This document shows positions 1 through 12,418 of a stretch of DNA of 64,000 nt, in pieces. The stretch's first letter is position 1, and every line of letters begins with the position of its first letter. This DNA comes from Madurella fahalii (taxonomy: Eukaryota > Ascomycota > Sordariomycetes > Sordariales): NCBI GenBank assembly GCA_029876055.1, contig CM056876.1, positions 3,162,001-3,226,000 of the forward strand, given 5' to 3'. Made by a program: the position numbers and the translations under genes. Below the pieces are notes generated by a model. That model was not told the DNA's origin. It saw only the letters and a list, made by a program, of their open reading frames with translations, and made no database searches.

Positions 1-1565
1 TGTACTCCTCGATCTCGGCTTGTAGGGACTTGTACTCGGCGCTGTTCTTCCAGGCGGCGGCAAATTCGTCGGGCGTCCGCGGGGCCTTGTCCTCGAAGCC
101 GGGGCGGACGATGCGCTCGTGAGCGCTCGTCATTGAAGTGAGGAAGTCGGGCGTGGTCTGGCGGGCAGGGCACTCGAACCCCAAGTTGATGAAGTATTGC
201 TTAGCATCGGTGGCCTTTCCGAAGAAGATTTGGCGGCCTTCGTACAGCACAATGGCCTTATCGAAGAGGTCGTATGCGCTCTGCGGGGCTTGGTAGATGG
301 AGACACAGGCGGTGCTACCAAATAGCTCCGTCCCCAACCTCAGCGTCTTGCAGAACTCGACGGCGTTTGCGCTATCCAGACCTCTGGTGCTATTGTCCCA
401 GCACTGCAAAGGCGCGTTTGAGAGCGCGGCCTCGGCGATAGTGACGCGCTTTCTCTCGCCACCCGATACGCCGCGGATGTACTCGTTACCGACGCGCGTG
501 TTGATGGTGTGGCTGATGCCAAACATAGCCATGACAACGTCTCTCAGATGATTGGCAAAAGCAGTCTTGGAGACACCGTCGGGCAACTGACGCGGAGCAC
601 GAGCATGAGCAGCAAAGGTCAAGGTGTCGCCAACCGAGAGCTGCGGGAAATGCGTGTCCACCTCAGCAGTGTAAATGGCCTCGCCGCGATGCTGGGTGTG
701 CATCTCCTTAGCGGTCATGCCTGCGTCAAAAATCTCAGCAAACCAGTCTCACAACCGGGAACAGGGCGGGCTCCATGACGACTCGTTTACCTTGGTAATT
801 GAAATAGGACTGATCATCAATGAAAATTCCGTTATAGTCGCCGGCAATCGTCTTCAAGAAGGTGCTGCAGCCCGAGCCGGGCGGGCCCAGCACGACGAGC
901 ATCTCGCCCTTGCGGACGAGGCCATCAAAATCACGCAGAATGTCGATGCGGCGCTTTCCATGCCCGGTGAGCCTCCGAACAAGACCGACGGCCTCAAGCC
1001 ACACGTTGACGACATCCTTCTGGTAGTCGGTCGGCGTGCCAAAGCCGTGCACGTTGAGGTTCTGGAAAGCGACACCGCTGGTGCGGAACTGGTGGCCGTC
1101 GCCGACCACCATGTTAACCACAGCCTTGGCCCAAGCGCGGGCGCTGAAATTGGGGCCATTGGGGTTCAATGGCGACGCTTTATCCTCAGACGCAATCGCG
1201 AAAATATTGGCGCCGCCTTCTGGGACCGCATGCGACTGAGACGTGTACTTTCTCGCCAACGCCTGCACGAGACTGTTGCGGCGTTCCTGTTCAATGGCGT
1301 CCGTGTCGTCGTCTTCTTCTCCGGCCGTGTCGGTCGCATTTCCCGGCGCGGCATCCTTATAGGGGGGTGTGGCGTCGGAGGCCGCAACCTCGGTCACCGA
1401 AGTCGCACGGGTCCGACTAACATTCTCGTTCCTCCCGGGCGACGAGCCGCCCACGGTCGCAACCTCATCGTCGCGGTCCTGTGTTGTCTGGCGCGCAAGC
1501 GGCGACCCTGTCATCTGCGCCGTGAGATCATAGTTCCCGAAGGAACCTGTCCCCGTGAAGGACAT
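1..1565 (-). CDS. PDR-type ABC transporter, N-terminal part (cut by window edge)
   Basis: Full-size pleiotropic drug resistance (ABCG/PDR) pump of the plasma membrane, which exports xenobiotics using ATP. Exons complement(791..1565) and complement(<1..720), with a 70-bp GT-AG intron between them. The visible part is a hydrophilic N-terminus rich in S, T, D and E (about 200 residues), then the first nucleotide-binding domain. It has Walker A LGPPGSGCSTFLKT near residue 226, the PDR block after it (AGDYNGIF), and the ABC signature VSGGERKRVTIAEAAL followed by the RGLDSANA block. Splicing joins YFNYQG to MTAKEMHTQ, the usual PDR sequence. The Walker A carries Cys in place of the standard Lys (GSGCST), a known PDR NBD1 feature. 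The ATG at 1565 is the first in this frame; the open frame continues upstream without ATG, so an earlier start through another intron is possible. Membrane domains lie outside the window. Confidence 0.93.
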
Positions 1566-4500
1566 GGTCTGTTCGTCCAATGCGTGCGCTAAATCGGGAC
1601 GATCGTCGCCAACCGGGGCGGAAGAAGCCGTGATACCCAAGCCACCGACTTACACAGGTCGCGATTAATATATCTTAGTACCAATGAAAATGAGATGAGA
1701 ACGGTGATTAGGAACGAGCGGCGTGAAGACGAGCGAAAATTGGCCAATACACCCAACGGCCAACGCTGGGACGATGGACGGAATTCCTAGAAAAACATAT
1801 CGACTGAAAAAGAGAGACGCATGCGATGGGGGTGCACGGATTATAAAAATGGTAGCAAGGGGATATCGGACTGTTCGCAGGGCCCGAGTGGAGTTCGCCC
1901 CCGTTGACGGAATGCTACACGGAACCCGCAGCAAGGCACTACGGCCCCGCAAGGAAAAGTACCCGAGAAGCAATAGCGCCGTGTTGGTGAACGATCCGCC
2001 CGAGACTTAGACTTCGTTGGTCCAGATAGGGCAAGGGTGCGAGGCGCGGGGACAACGAAGATTCCACCAAGAGAATGGTTGCACATTTCGCATCTTCCTA
2101 TCTATCTTTAAATAACATCATGTCGTCCAGAGTACGCGGTCTCGTTCGTCTCAGCACATTGCATATCTCCCGCAGAACTACGTGTGTACACTAGACGATT
2201 CACAGCACTCCACACAATACATTTTCCCCTGGACCCAAAACCCGATGGAACGGAAGATCGTTGATATCATGGGTGGGGGAGGCTTGGGCCCAGGAGCAGT
2301 TCGCGCAGCGAAATTAGCCCGTGGGTCCCGTTTCGAATTTTCGCTATCAACTTCGCTGCGCCCCGCCTCCAGTCTACCCAAACAAGGGAGCTCAACGGAG
2401 TTGAAGATGAAATGAGTATCATACTTAGGAGCACCATTGCGCGTGTTAACGTTATCCAATGTAATGGTTCCAGCAATGGGCGGCTACCCTAAGACTACTC
2501 GTGGGCCTTCGTTCAGCTCAGGTAATTTCTGTTCGCGCATTCTCCTACTGTACTCTTGGTAAAAATGACGTCCAGTACACAGGGCAGTACACTCCAAAAT
2601 ACAGCACGTGGGAGAAGCCATCCGCACGAGCCCTGGTCGGTACTTTTTCATCTCGTCATCTCTTGGCGACTCCATTTTGGCCAATAGGCTTGTAGGGTCA
2701 AACGAGTCGGTGTTGCGGGGCCAGATGCTATCTGTAGCCATGCCGCAATCCTGGTTCCGCATGGGACCCACTTCGCAGTTTTCGGGTTTTACGACTCCCC
2801 GACTGCCCGGTCGTGCTTGTGCAGCCCAGGGAGGCCAACAGCTTCTGTTTAACTGACGGTTTCTTTTCTCTCCGACTTTCTTTGTTTTTATCGTCAGTTA
2901 TTTAAAGATAACAGAGTGCGGAATCGTTTGGTCTTGCTTCACGTATCCAGGGATGTCACATTACAGAACCCATTGTCGACATGACAATTATAATTATCAA
3001 AATTGAGGTTGAATACGAATACGGCTCGCACCCGAGCAGTCGGATCCTTGGTCAGATTTCAGATTCGGCCGGACACTTTCCATCTACTTGTCAGCATAGC
3101 AATGGGGGGTTCGAGCACGCGTTGGGCTACACAATTACAAATTGTAAGACTTGAGCGATAGCGCTAGCAAGTTCATCCACCGCATGAATAGACCGCACGT
3201 GAAGACGATGTCTTTGATCCAGAGTAACGGTCTAGCGTAACTATCACATGACACAGATGATTCCCTCGAACACTCTCCGCCGTGTTACGTAACTTCCGCT
3301 TAGCTAAGAGGCGATCGGCGTGAGGGCTTGTCTTAATAGTCCACTGCAAGCATGCTAGATTCCCGCAACTCTCCTACCAGTACAAATCCCTGTCGGAAGA
3401 CTGGCAAGAGTATTATAGCCGGCCAATTTTAACCTACCCGTTTAGCGGCATTGAAGTGTCTTGGTAGTGCCTGCCCAACTGCTTGTAGTCTCACGCAAGC
3501 CTGTGGTTATTAGACCTATCCAACAAATCGATCGCGATGCTAGTGTGCTCACACAGGCAATACTCTAATGGAGTATCCGACCCTAATCTATTCAGAGTGC
3601 CAAGGCTGGCATCACCGAAGGATTGTTACCCCGTAGAGTTCTTTGCCCAGAGCGAGGGTCCAAGACAACTGGATCCATAGTGGGAAATAGTTGGGACATA
3701 GGTGCTACAGGTCATGGATAAGGGGTCGTAGTAAGTTAAGGAATGTGTATACTTTGTCTTCCTGATGTACAGTCCCCCTTCCTTCGGCACTGGTGACCGC
3801 CACTGCATGGTTTATTCTTGAACCCAGCTGCAGGTGCGTCTGAACTTGTGTAGGTATACCTCAATGTCTGCTCTGCCTAGGCATCATTTCGGAAGGAGAA
3901 ACAAAAGTCGGAAGCGACGAGAGAAGAGCTGCCCAGGCAACAGGCAGCAATTCGGTCCGCAGTGCGGGATCAAGTGACAACGACTCCACTGGCCCAATCG
4001 ACACAAACTGTACGTTTGTGTGGTTCAACCCGTAGTGACGAATATCGGAAAAGAAAAAAAGCAAGAAAAAAAAAAAAAAGCTTATTTTCCAACACAATTT
4101 TCCCCACTCTAATGAGCACTCTCGAGTCCCGTGTGTCTGACCACGGGGTGCTCAGATTTGCTCCATCTCCTAAGGTAGCCATCATCCGACTCCGGCTCGG
4201 GAAAACATCATTTGGAGAAAGACTTCCTTTTTCAGTCTCACATTTCCATTCTGTTCTGAGATTCCGCCTGCTGCCTGTTGTTCCCGATGACAAAAGCATT
4301 ACTATATGACCACAAGGTTGCGACTTGATTTCCATTGCCTTGCGTCACAACTCACCGGACTGTCTACACGGAGACGCTCACTGTGCATGGTGCAACACAG
4401 CTGCCTAAACCATAGTGACAAGCCACGTCAATAGCAGTGTTGCTAATGCGGAAGATCATTCAACTAATGCCGGGGGCATGCTCAAAGTTGCATGACTACG

Positions 4501-4776
4501 ATTGTTGATCCGGAACGAAAAACTCTGTCGAAACGGACTCCGTAAACAGGTTTTTACTTAGAAACTTAAGTGACTTTGTGCTCTTGATTAAATGTCAGCC
4601 GCGCATCTCCCTCAACACTCACTTTAAATCCTCGATCATCCCGCTCGGTTGAAGAAAGGAGAAGTGGGGAAATATCGGCTCACAACCCAACCCGCTTCAC
4701 TGCGTGATCAAATCCCGCTCCTGGCTGGCACGCAAGCTAAGAGGTGATTGAGAGTGATACCTGGCAGAAGACGGCC
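1566..4776. other. Intergenic, about 3.2 kb, no gene seen
   Basis: Divergent spacer between the transporter and the 2OG oxygenase-like gene. ORFs here are short and low in recognisable sequence. There is an AT-rich patch near 1664-1676 just upstream of the transporter and a run of 14 A at 4066-4079. I saw no tRNA, repeat array or recognisable transposon remnant. Confidence 0.6.
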
Positions 4777-6374
4777 ATGGCGGAAAGCGAATTTTCGAGA
4801 TACTTGAGCAGAGGGCTCAAAATGCCTTACGCTCCTCGGTCCATGATCGCCCAGAGCACCATGTTCAAGGAACTCCGCGATTCGGTAGCAGCGGAGACAA
4901 CGGCCTTCACTTTTGCTTGCGGAGGCGCCATTCCAATTGTACCAAGCTTGCCGGAAGTGATGCATTCGGCAGAGCCGGAAGATCTGCGATCGACTTCCTG
5001 CCTTCCCATCGATCTCCGATGGGATCCAAAGGATCCAGCTACCCAAGCGAGTCAGACAAAACTCACCTTTCCCCTCGAGCCCAGCATTGAGGGCAACCTT
5101 GCTCAGCTGATCCGCGACATGGCCCCGGCAACTTTTGGTCTAGGAGGCAACGACGTGTTCGACGAATCTTACCGGAAAGCCGCCAAGTTGGATCCGACAA
5201 AGTTCTCTTCCACTTTCAACCCGTACGAATTGGGTATCGTAGATGCGGTTGCGCAGGCTCTGTTACCCAGCCTCCGCCATTCGAAGCAGACCAGATCTGT
5301 CAAAGCGGAGCTCTACAAACTCAATGTGAGTGCCAGGTGGAGCGGCGTATCAGAGATCATCTAAGCGCGCTGACCATTCCAGCTGTACTCGGGACCATCG
5401 GGGAAATTCAAGTCACACGTCGACACGCCCCGCTCCCCAGCCCAGTTCGGTTCTCTGGTCGTCTGCTTCCCGCTCCAATTCAAAGGCGGAGCACTCGAGG
5501 TTCGCCACCAGGGCAAAACCGTGACCTTTGACTGGAGCAGCACCAAGGTCGAAGGTGGCAACAATCGCCCCGCCATAAACTGGGCGGCTTTCTACAGCGA
5601 CTGCGAGCACGAGATATTCGAGGTGACCGAAGGGCACCGGCTCACACTCACGTACAATCTATACTCAGTACGTGGTAACGGCCAGCTTGGGGGCAACTAC
5701 CCCTGGTTGGATCCCACCCAACTTCCACTCTACAAGACCATTCACGATCTTGTGCATTACGAGACAGCCTGGGCCAATGGTGAGAACCAAGAATATGAAC
5801 ACGAGTGATTGCTGAAAGACATCAGAACTTGATTGCTGAATTATTTAGGTGGTCTCATCGGATACAACTGCAGTCATGTGTACCCGCATACCACCCCCAG
5901 CAAGCTCAACTTCCTGGCACCCGACAATTTGAAAGGTGCAGATATGCTCATGTTTGAGATCTTCAAGTCTCTGGGTCTGAAAGTTGACTTCCGCCCGGTT
6001 GTGAACGACGGGAATTTCGAGAGCGACAACGGTGACAAAGCCTGTCCTATCATCGGCCGGCGGCTGCAATTTGCGATGTGGGGTGCTATCATGGACGAAG
6101 AGGCCTTTGAAGCAGAGTGTGACCATTGGGACGGTAGACCATCACCGTCGTTTATCGACTTCCGCGACGTCCACTGGTTGAACGACTTCACGCATGAGGA
6201 GCCGCAGCTTTCTTGGATCACTGTAAGTGGGTAAACTCACTACAAGAAACGTATCACTCTAACTTGGTTGTAATCCTACAGTACGGAAACGCACCATCAA
6301 GCATCATGACATACTCTTGTATGGCCATGATTGTGGAGATCCCCCCAACCAACTGCGAGGGAGCTGCACAGTGA
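4777..6374 (+). CDS. 2OG-Fe(II) oxygenase (prolyl-4-hydroxylase-like) family protein
   Basis: Member of a large fungal family with a 2-oxoglutarate/Fe(II) dioxygenase core; substrate unknown. Four exons: 4777..5325, 5383..5779, 5849..6222, 6282..6374, giving 470 aa. The core starts at the first splice junction: LYSGPSGKFKSHVDTPRS contains the HxD iron pair, followed by FGSLVVCFP and GGALEVRHQGKTVTFDW. The distal iron His lies in FYSDCEHEI, and the candidate 2-oxoglutarate-binding Arg in GHRLTLTYNLY. These are the family's conserved blocks, in order. The C-terminal part (YNCSHVYPHT and onward) is typical of the longer fungal members. The start is the ATG giving MAESEFSRYL; only non-ATG codons extend the frame upstream. 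No signal peptide, so probably cytosolic or nuclear. Confidence 0.85.
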
Positions 6375-7639
6375 AGTAGACTGGGGGCAGGATTGACGCG
6401 ACGTGGAATCAGCTATCGCGGAGGTGCTTGGCTTATCCTGCAACTCACCCAATCTTGATTTTGTATCCGCCTGATTTCAGCCATGAAAACTCGGGGGTTT
6501 GACTAGCGCCCTTCGTGAGCTTACCAAGAACCCGCACAAAATTCCAGTTGGCCAACCGTTCGCCCCTGTAGTTTTTAAGCCGGTGCTGAGCAAAGCTGCT
6601 TGGCCACACGCTACCTTAGCCATCTGTTTCCGGGACCAAGGGTGCCCCGCTGGGGGGGGGGTGGAGTAAATCAGAAGCAAGGACTGGCTTAACATGGCGT
6701 CCACCCAAACGCGTTCCAGGATGCAGCAAGCTTCCAGTAGAAGCTAGGAGTAACTGTGGTGCCTGAAAAATGCGGTCGCACGAGCATGTTACCTGAATTC
6801 TGTGGCATGATCATGATAAATATCACTAGATGGGGGGGAGAGGTTGGGGGAGGTTGCGTACCAAAACAGACGATTGCGCCACCAAAGTAACGTTATTCAC
6901 CTACCGGGGCCGGCTCTCGGAAGTCCCGCATTGAGAAACGCTGCGGGCATCCAATCCTTGGTTGGCGGCGCTTGGAGTTGGAGAATCACTTTCTTGGCAT
7001 CTGTACGGCACCTCCCACCATAACGAACCCACAATCATTCACTTTGGCATTCTTTGTGCAGTGCCGTCGTTCGCTCCTCGACCGCCGCATCTGGCTCTGG
7101 GAGCCTCCTTTGCCGCCCCGAATCTTGCCCTGGCCAGCATTTCCCAAGGTGGCTTGTTGTACGGTGTGACGATGCGTCAGCGCCCGACCCGAACCCACTG
7201 ATTTTCATCTACCTGCTGCCAACCTCCGCAAGATCCGTCCGCAGCGGGCAATCGCAATTAAGACCCACGGCCCCACGGTCTACGCTACGCTATCGACGGT
7301 GTCACAGCCATCGCCAGGGCGCTGGATACACTCCCTCGATACGCCTGATGCGCCAGTGAAGAAGTCGACAAGCGAAGTTGCAGCGTCCGCCCTGTCGATG
7401 ATCCGGCGTGCTTGATCTGGCCTGCCTACGGTTGAATGTGCGAGCCCTGTTCAAGTACCTGCTTGATCTACCCATTCCGCCCAGCTTGCCGACGTCACCA
7501 ACTTTCTCTGCAGGCCGCGATAACCGACCGATTGTCCCGCCGCGCATCGGGCCTCAAGAAGCATCCACGTCGCTGCTAACACTTCTCCATTCCCGATACG
7601 ATTGCGAATGACGTGGTATATGGTGGGGTTGCCGCAGTC
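6375..7639. other. Intergenic and 5' region of the Sip5-like gene
   Basis: No gene seen. A run of 10 G lies at 6652-6661. The 3' half, just before the Sip5-like start, is rich in C and is probably its promoter and 5' UTR (inference). Confidence 0.55.
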
Positions 7640-10394
7640 ATGGGGAATGCAAGCACTAAAGAGTCGCGGGGCGGTAATGCCGGCAATCGTGGCCATCACT
7701 CTGGCATTGGCCCCGGCCTCGAGCCCGCCGCCGGTCCCTCGTCACAACCCGACAGAATGTCGAGCCGGCGGAATCGTGTCAGCCGAGGGGATCTAGGCGG
7801 CATCTTGGGGTTGGCATCTGCTGGAGGCTCAAGCTCGCATTCTCAGCCACAAGAGCGTCGCGAGACGAAGCAGGAGAGAGAGGCCCGGAGATTGGAGAGA
7901 GAGCGGATTGCCAGAATCGCCGAGAGGGAGCGAAGCATGAAGGAAGAGCACGTCGATGGCGGCTTCCTCGTCACCATGGGAACATACACCGGCCCAGAAG
8001 ACTTCAACAAGCAGATCGTGCGACAGCTCCAGGTGTGTGCCCTTCCTAGATCACGGGAAGCCGGGCAATGTTGACCCGTGTGTTCAGATTGAGCGGAAGC
8101 TCGCCCCATTCTGGCGGGGTCTCAATGACTTCAGCGACCAGTGGACCGAGCCCCAAATCATTGCTGCGGCCCGAGGCCTGCCCGTTCCCCCTGCTGACCA
8201 GACTCCTCCCGAAGAGCTCATCCCCCGGCCGCTTTCGCCGAGTTTGCAAGGGGAACCGACACCAAACCTCGACTGCCTAACAGTGCCAATAGGCAGCCGC
8301 TCTCAGTCCACGGCGTCTGATCACGCCGTCTCCAACCCAGCCTCAGCGCTCCCATCACCTGCCACCAGCCAACCGCCGAGAACGAGCTCTCCGTTCAAGC
8401 CGCGTGGGAAAGCTATCGCCTCTGTCTTTAGCGGAAATTCCCGAAATGGGTCAACGACCGAGTTTGTCCCCAACGAGATCAACCTGCCGCATGATCCCTT
8501 CGTCAATGGACAGCCCATTGAAGTCTTCTTGTACAAGAATGCTAGCGATTGCCCCATCTGCTTCTTGTCGTACCCGCCGTATCTGAATCACACGCGGTGC
8601 TGCGACCAACCCATCTGCAGCGAATGCTTTGTCCAGATCAAGAGGCCGGACCCTCATTTTCCTGAGGGCCACAATGAGAACGACCCGAACCACAACCCCG
8701 AAGAGGCTGCAGGCCTCTTGGTGTCGGAACCCGCATGCTGCCCATACTGCACGCAGCCGGATTTTGGCGTCACGTACGAACCGCCACCGTTCCGTCGAGG
8801 TTTGACGTACACCATCTCCCCGGCCATGCTAGGCTCGACAAGCACCGCCATGTCTTCGAGCAGCTCAGTAAACTCGGCATTGTCGCCGGCTCTCAGCTCT
8901 CCCGGCAGCGGCCGCCGGCGGAACCAATCTCTGTCTGCTAATAGCCCCAATGTCATCCTGACGGACAGGATCCGTCCAGAATGGGCAACGAAATTGCAGG
9001 CAGCACGGGCTCACCAAGCAAGGCGAGCCGCCGCGGCGACCGCGTTGCATACCGCAGCGTTTATTATGGGAAACGCCGACAACCGGGCGTTCCGCAGCCG
9101 GTTTAGCCGACGAAACACTGGCGGGTCGGGATCTGCTGGCGCGTCTCCTGGAGGAATCAACAATGGCGATACTGAGAACGGGGATAGCGGATCCGGAACT
9201 CCCTCGCAGACTGGCGCTGATCAGCAGCGAGGGGGCCCAGGCCGCGGCGTGGGTTCTGGTGGAGGGGGAAGCCGGCGCAGCCGCCTCGAGGACCTTGAAG
9301 ACATGATGTTCATGGAGGCGGTCCGCCTGTCACTCGCCGCCGAGGAAGAGCGCAAGCGAAAAGTGGAGAAGGAGGAAAAGAAAGAGGCGAAGAAGCGCGA
9401 GAAGGAGGAGCGGAAGGCTGCAAAGGCTGCCGGAAAGCAAGGCGGGCCTTACGAGGCTACCAGCAGCCGAAGCGGCCATAGTTCGGCGAGCGCAAGCAGC
9501 CTGAGCCTGCCGGGTCTTAGCTTTGGGAGGAAGCGAGGTAATAGCGCTGCCAGCAATCTCCGGATTGAAGCCAGCGTGGCCGGTGCAATGGCTACGGGTG
9601 GCTCCCCAAACTCCGAATCAAACGCCAAAGACAAAGGGAAGGGCGTAGATCGCGCCGTCTCTATGGCCGGGGACACTGCACAAGCCGCTGCTTCTGACCC
9701 GGCCAACTCGGCAAGCCATTCTGCATCTTCGGGTCCGCGGTCAATCCCCACTCCGCATCTCCCTGCTGGCCCTTCCCATCTGCGACAAATGAGCAATGCG
9801 TCGTCTGTTTCATCGTCGGTCTTGGACAGCCAACCCGGGAGCTTTACATCACCGTCCCCAGTTCATGACGCTCGCGGTAGCGGCCTTACTCTTGGAAGCC
9901 GGTCCGGTGCCAGTGAGGACAGTGGTGATCAGGATCGAGACCGGGACCCTAGTGCTAGTACGGAGCCCATGTTCAACTATAGGAGCCTGGCAGAAGTGGT
10001 CGGAGTAAGCCTAGAAGGCGAGAGTGCTGGGAGACGTCTCAGCCAGATCGAAGCGGAGAGAGAAACCAAGGAACGGGCAGAAGACCCCCAATCTCAACAA
10101 GGCGCCGAATCCGGTGACGGAGGAACATCCAGGGCGGTTGGGGTTGGCGACAGCATCGTCGGAGAGCCGTTTGATAACGTCTCTGCGAGTCAGCCGAGTA
10201 GCGCCGAGCCTGGAAACAGCGAGGGAGATCAGCAGGATGTTCAGCAAAGCGCAGCACCTACCGCCTCGAATATACTATCTCCCCCCACAGTCACAGTCAC
10301 ACCCGATACAACGGAAGAAATGGGCGTTGACGAAGAGTCCAAGCAATTTGGCCACGACGCGGTTGTGGAACGTGCGCAACAGGTAGCGCAGTAG
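7640..10394 (+). CDS. SIP5: Sip5-like protein with RING-type zinc finger, candidate N-myristoylated
   Basis: Homologue of yeast Sip5, a protein linked to the Snf1 kinase and Reg1/Glc7 phosphatase. Exons 7640..8032 and 8088..10394, 899 aa; the 55-bp intron joins RQLQ to IERKLAPFWRG. The N-terminus MGNASTKES fits an N-myristoylation site (Gly2, Ser6), which decides the start over upstream non-ATG extensions. A charged helix rich in R and E follows (about residues 75-110). The zinc-binding region near residue 290 reads DCPICFLSYPPYLN, then TRCCDQPICSECF and, after a spacer, ACCPYCTQPDFGVTYEPP: a Cys-rich RING-like arrangement. The rest is low-complexity Ser, Gly and Ala, with a Lys/Glu-rich stretch around 440-500. 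Much longer than yeast Sip5 (about 490 aa), mainly through disordered sequence, as in other filamentous fungi. Confidence 0.85.
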
Positions 10395-11050
10395 TGAGGT
10401 GATCGCCTGGCCTGATCGGAAGCTCCGGCAGCAACGGGTCGGTATCTCGGATGGGGGGGGCACAAAGGCAGAATGGGTATCGGGAAGGACACGGAGCGCC
10501 GTGAGGGCTCGGTTTGGGATTCGCGAGACGGACGTCCTCAGGTAATGTCGGCGGCAAAATGGCAAGGGAGGCGAATGTGAGCCGTTCCCTTGGCTAGTGG
10601 CACGAGGGAGTGCGGAACTGCGGTGTGTTTGTCACAAGATTTTGGTTTAATTGTGCTTCATCCTCTCTCCTATTACACTCCCCCTCTCCTCCAGAAGTTT
10701 TGCTTTTACGTTACTACTCGCTTTATCCTTTTCCCTGCATTCCCTGTCTCTTAAAACACGTTTACGGTTCCTTAGGGTGGGTGGGATTGAACACATGTCA
10801 TAAGAATGGCAGGCCGAGATCATGGCACAGATGATGGAACGGAGTCTGGAGCACCTGGCGACTGGTGGTCTTGTTTTCCCCACTTTCTAGAAATCGAGTA
10901 CCAGCATTGTTTTTATTTTATATTTATGTTCCTGTTTATGCCTTGGTTAACGTGTACTGGAGATAACGGGTAGGGTATTTAAACGCTATTAAATTGTCTT
11001 GCTGTTCTTCAGTGGATCATGCCTCGTTGCCGAGACGACACGGTGGGTTG
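10395..11050. other. Convergent intergenic region
   Basis: Space between two converging genes. It holds an AT-rich stretch around 10905-10990 that may serve 3'-end formation. No gene seen. Confidence 0.5.
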
Positions 11051-12418
11051 CTAGCTTGCTGGTGCGGGTTGGGCAGTTGCTCTCTTCTGCCTCGCTTCCT
11101 CATACGCAGCAACCACGCCGTCGTCGGGGACAACCCCACGATCCGCTTCTCGTCGGCTGTTGACATAGCCTTGGCGTGGGCTGTCCCAACCTTGATCTAT
11201 CCACGATCCCAGCGCCGGCCAGAGCTCCTTCCGGACGAAGTTCACCACCTCCTGACGCGCCGAGTCCTTTCCTTGTTCAAGGCCAGATAGAACACCACGC
11301 CATTCGACCACCGTCTCTTCCAGCTCGGCAACGGACGACACCCCGCAAACGCTGGCACCGAGTTTGCGCGTGGCGCCGTCGGGCATGGTAAAGTCTACGC
11401 CGACTCCCGCCGCCGCTCCGACCCGAGCCCATTCGCCCAGCGACCAGCGGATCGCGACCGACTCCAGCCGCTCGCCCGCCGCCGCCGCGAGCTCGGCGAG
11501 CTTCTTACACGCTAGGCGCAGCCCGGGCGGCGAGGGGTGCCACTGGGCTAGTGGAGAGGGCGGTGGCTTAGTCTCTGTTTGGCTCGTACCTACCTCATTG
11601 GGCTCCTCGTTGGGGTCCGCGGGGATCCCCCGGCTCGTGAGCAGGCCCATGCCGAGTATGCTCGCGTTGAGCACCACGTCGACGCCGGCCCGGCCGAGGC
11701 GGGCTAGCGGGGATGAGGAGGACCGGTCGGCGGCGGCGGCCCCGGCACCGTGCTCCGCCAGCCACGAGGCACCCAGCCGGCGGTTCTGCACGGTGAAGTT
11801 GCCGTAGCTCATGACGGCGTCGAGCGGCTCCCCCGTCTCGCGGCGGATCATCTCGGCGAGGTCGCACAGCACGTCCACGGGGAAGCCGCTGATGCCGACG
11901 TAGCGGATGATGCCCTCCTCGTCGCGGAGCCGGCGGAGCTCGCGCACCGCGGCGAGCACCTCAGCGGGCGTGACGAACTCGACGTCGTGCGTGTAGACCA
12001 GGTCTAGGTAGGGGGTGTGCAGGCGCTGCAGGCTGCGGAGGACCGAGTACCGGATCCAGGCGGGCGAGTAGTCGAACTCGGTGCTGGCGATGCGGCCGGC
12101 CTTGGTGATGACGGTGAAGCTGGAGCGGGGAAGGGGCACCGGGTTGGGGTTGGATTCGGTGGGTTGCGGGTTCATGAGCGCGCCGAGGGCGTTGCCGAGG
12201 AGGATTTCCGAGGGCCCGTAGTACGGGCTCGTGTCGAAGGCGGTGATGCCGTGCGAGATTGCGCGGGCGACAATGTCGCGGTAGGGCATTGAGTTGGGGT
12301 CGGCTACATATTGCGTGTTGAAGGTCGCCGTGCCGAGGATGAGAGGAGGGAGGACGGTGTGTAGCGGTGGTCGGGTGGATGGTGAGGACGAGGCAGTGGT
12401 GCTGTTTGCGTCGGCCAT
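11051..12418 (-). CDS. ARA2: Aldo/keto reductase, D-arabinose dehydrogenase (Ara2)-like
   Basis: NAD(P)-dependent oxidoreductase of the aldo/keto reductase superfamily. Its closest recalled family is yeast Ara2, which makes D-arabinono-1,4-lactone for erythroascorbate, and plant L-galactose dehydrogenase. Single exon, 455 aa. The start LPPLILGTATFNTQY is the first barrel strand. The catalytic tetrad is visible as Asp in AFDTSPYYGPSE, Tyr within the same block, Lys in FTVITKAGR and His in LDLVYTHDVEF. It is about 100 residues longer than Ara2 because of a Pro/Ser/Glu-rich loop around residues 270-300 and a long C-terminal tail. The coding strand is strikingly GC-rich, which is why long shadow frames occur on the opposite strand. 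Cytosolic: no signal peptide. Confidence 0.85.
   Translation of the reverse strand: MADANSTTASSSPSTRPPLHTVLPPLILGTATFNTQYVADPNSMPYRDIVARAISHGITAFDTSPYYGPSEILLGNALGALMNPQPTESNPNPVPLPRSSFTVITKAGRIASTEFDYSPAWIRYSVLRSLQRLHTPYLDLVYTHDVEFVTPAEVLAAVRELRRLRDEEGIIRYVGISGFPVDVLCDLAEMIRRETGEPLDAVMSYGNFTVQNRRLGASWLAEHGAGAAAADRSSSSPLARLGRAGVDVVLNASILGMGLLTSRGIPADPNEEPNEVGTSQTETKPPPSPLAQWHPSPPGLRLACKKLAELAAAAGERLESVAIRWSLGEWARVGAAAGVGVDFTMPDGATRKLGASVCGVSSVAELEETVVEWRGVLSGLEQGKDSARQEVVNFVRKELWPALGSWIDQGWDSPRQGYVNSRREADRGVVPDDGVVAAYEEARQKRATAQPAPAS

Noticed and set aside
735..1592. Long plus-strand frame opposite the ABC transporter (305 codons)
   Set aside because: Shadow of the GC-rich antisense gene; composition and lack of domains show the minus strand is coding.
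3095..3130. GGTTCGAGC-like tRNA B-box
   Set aside because: No matching A box or cloverleaf arms upstream.
4066..4079. Run of 14 A as the tail of a retroposed element
   Set aside because: No target-site duplication or recognisable upstream body.
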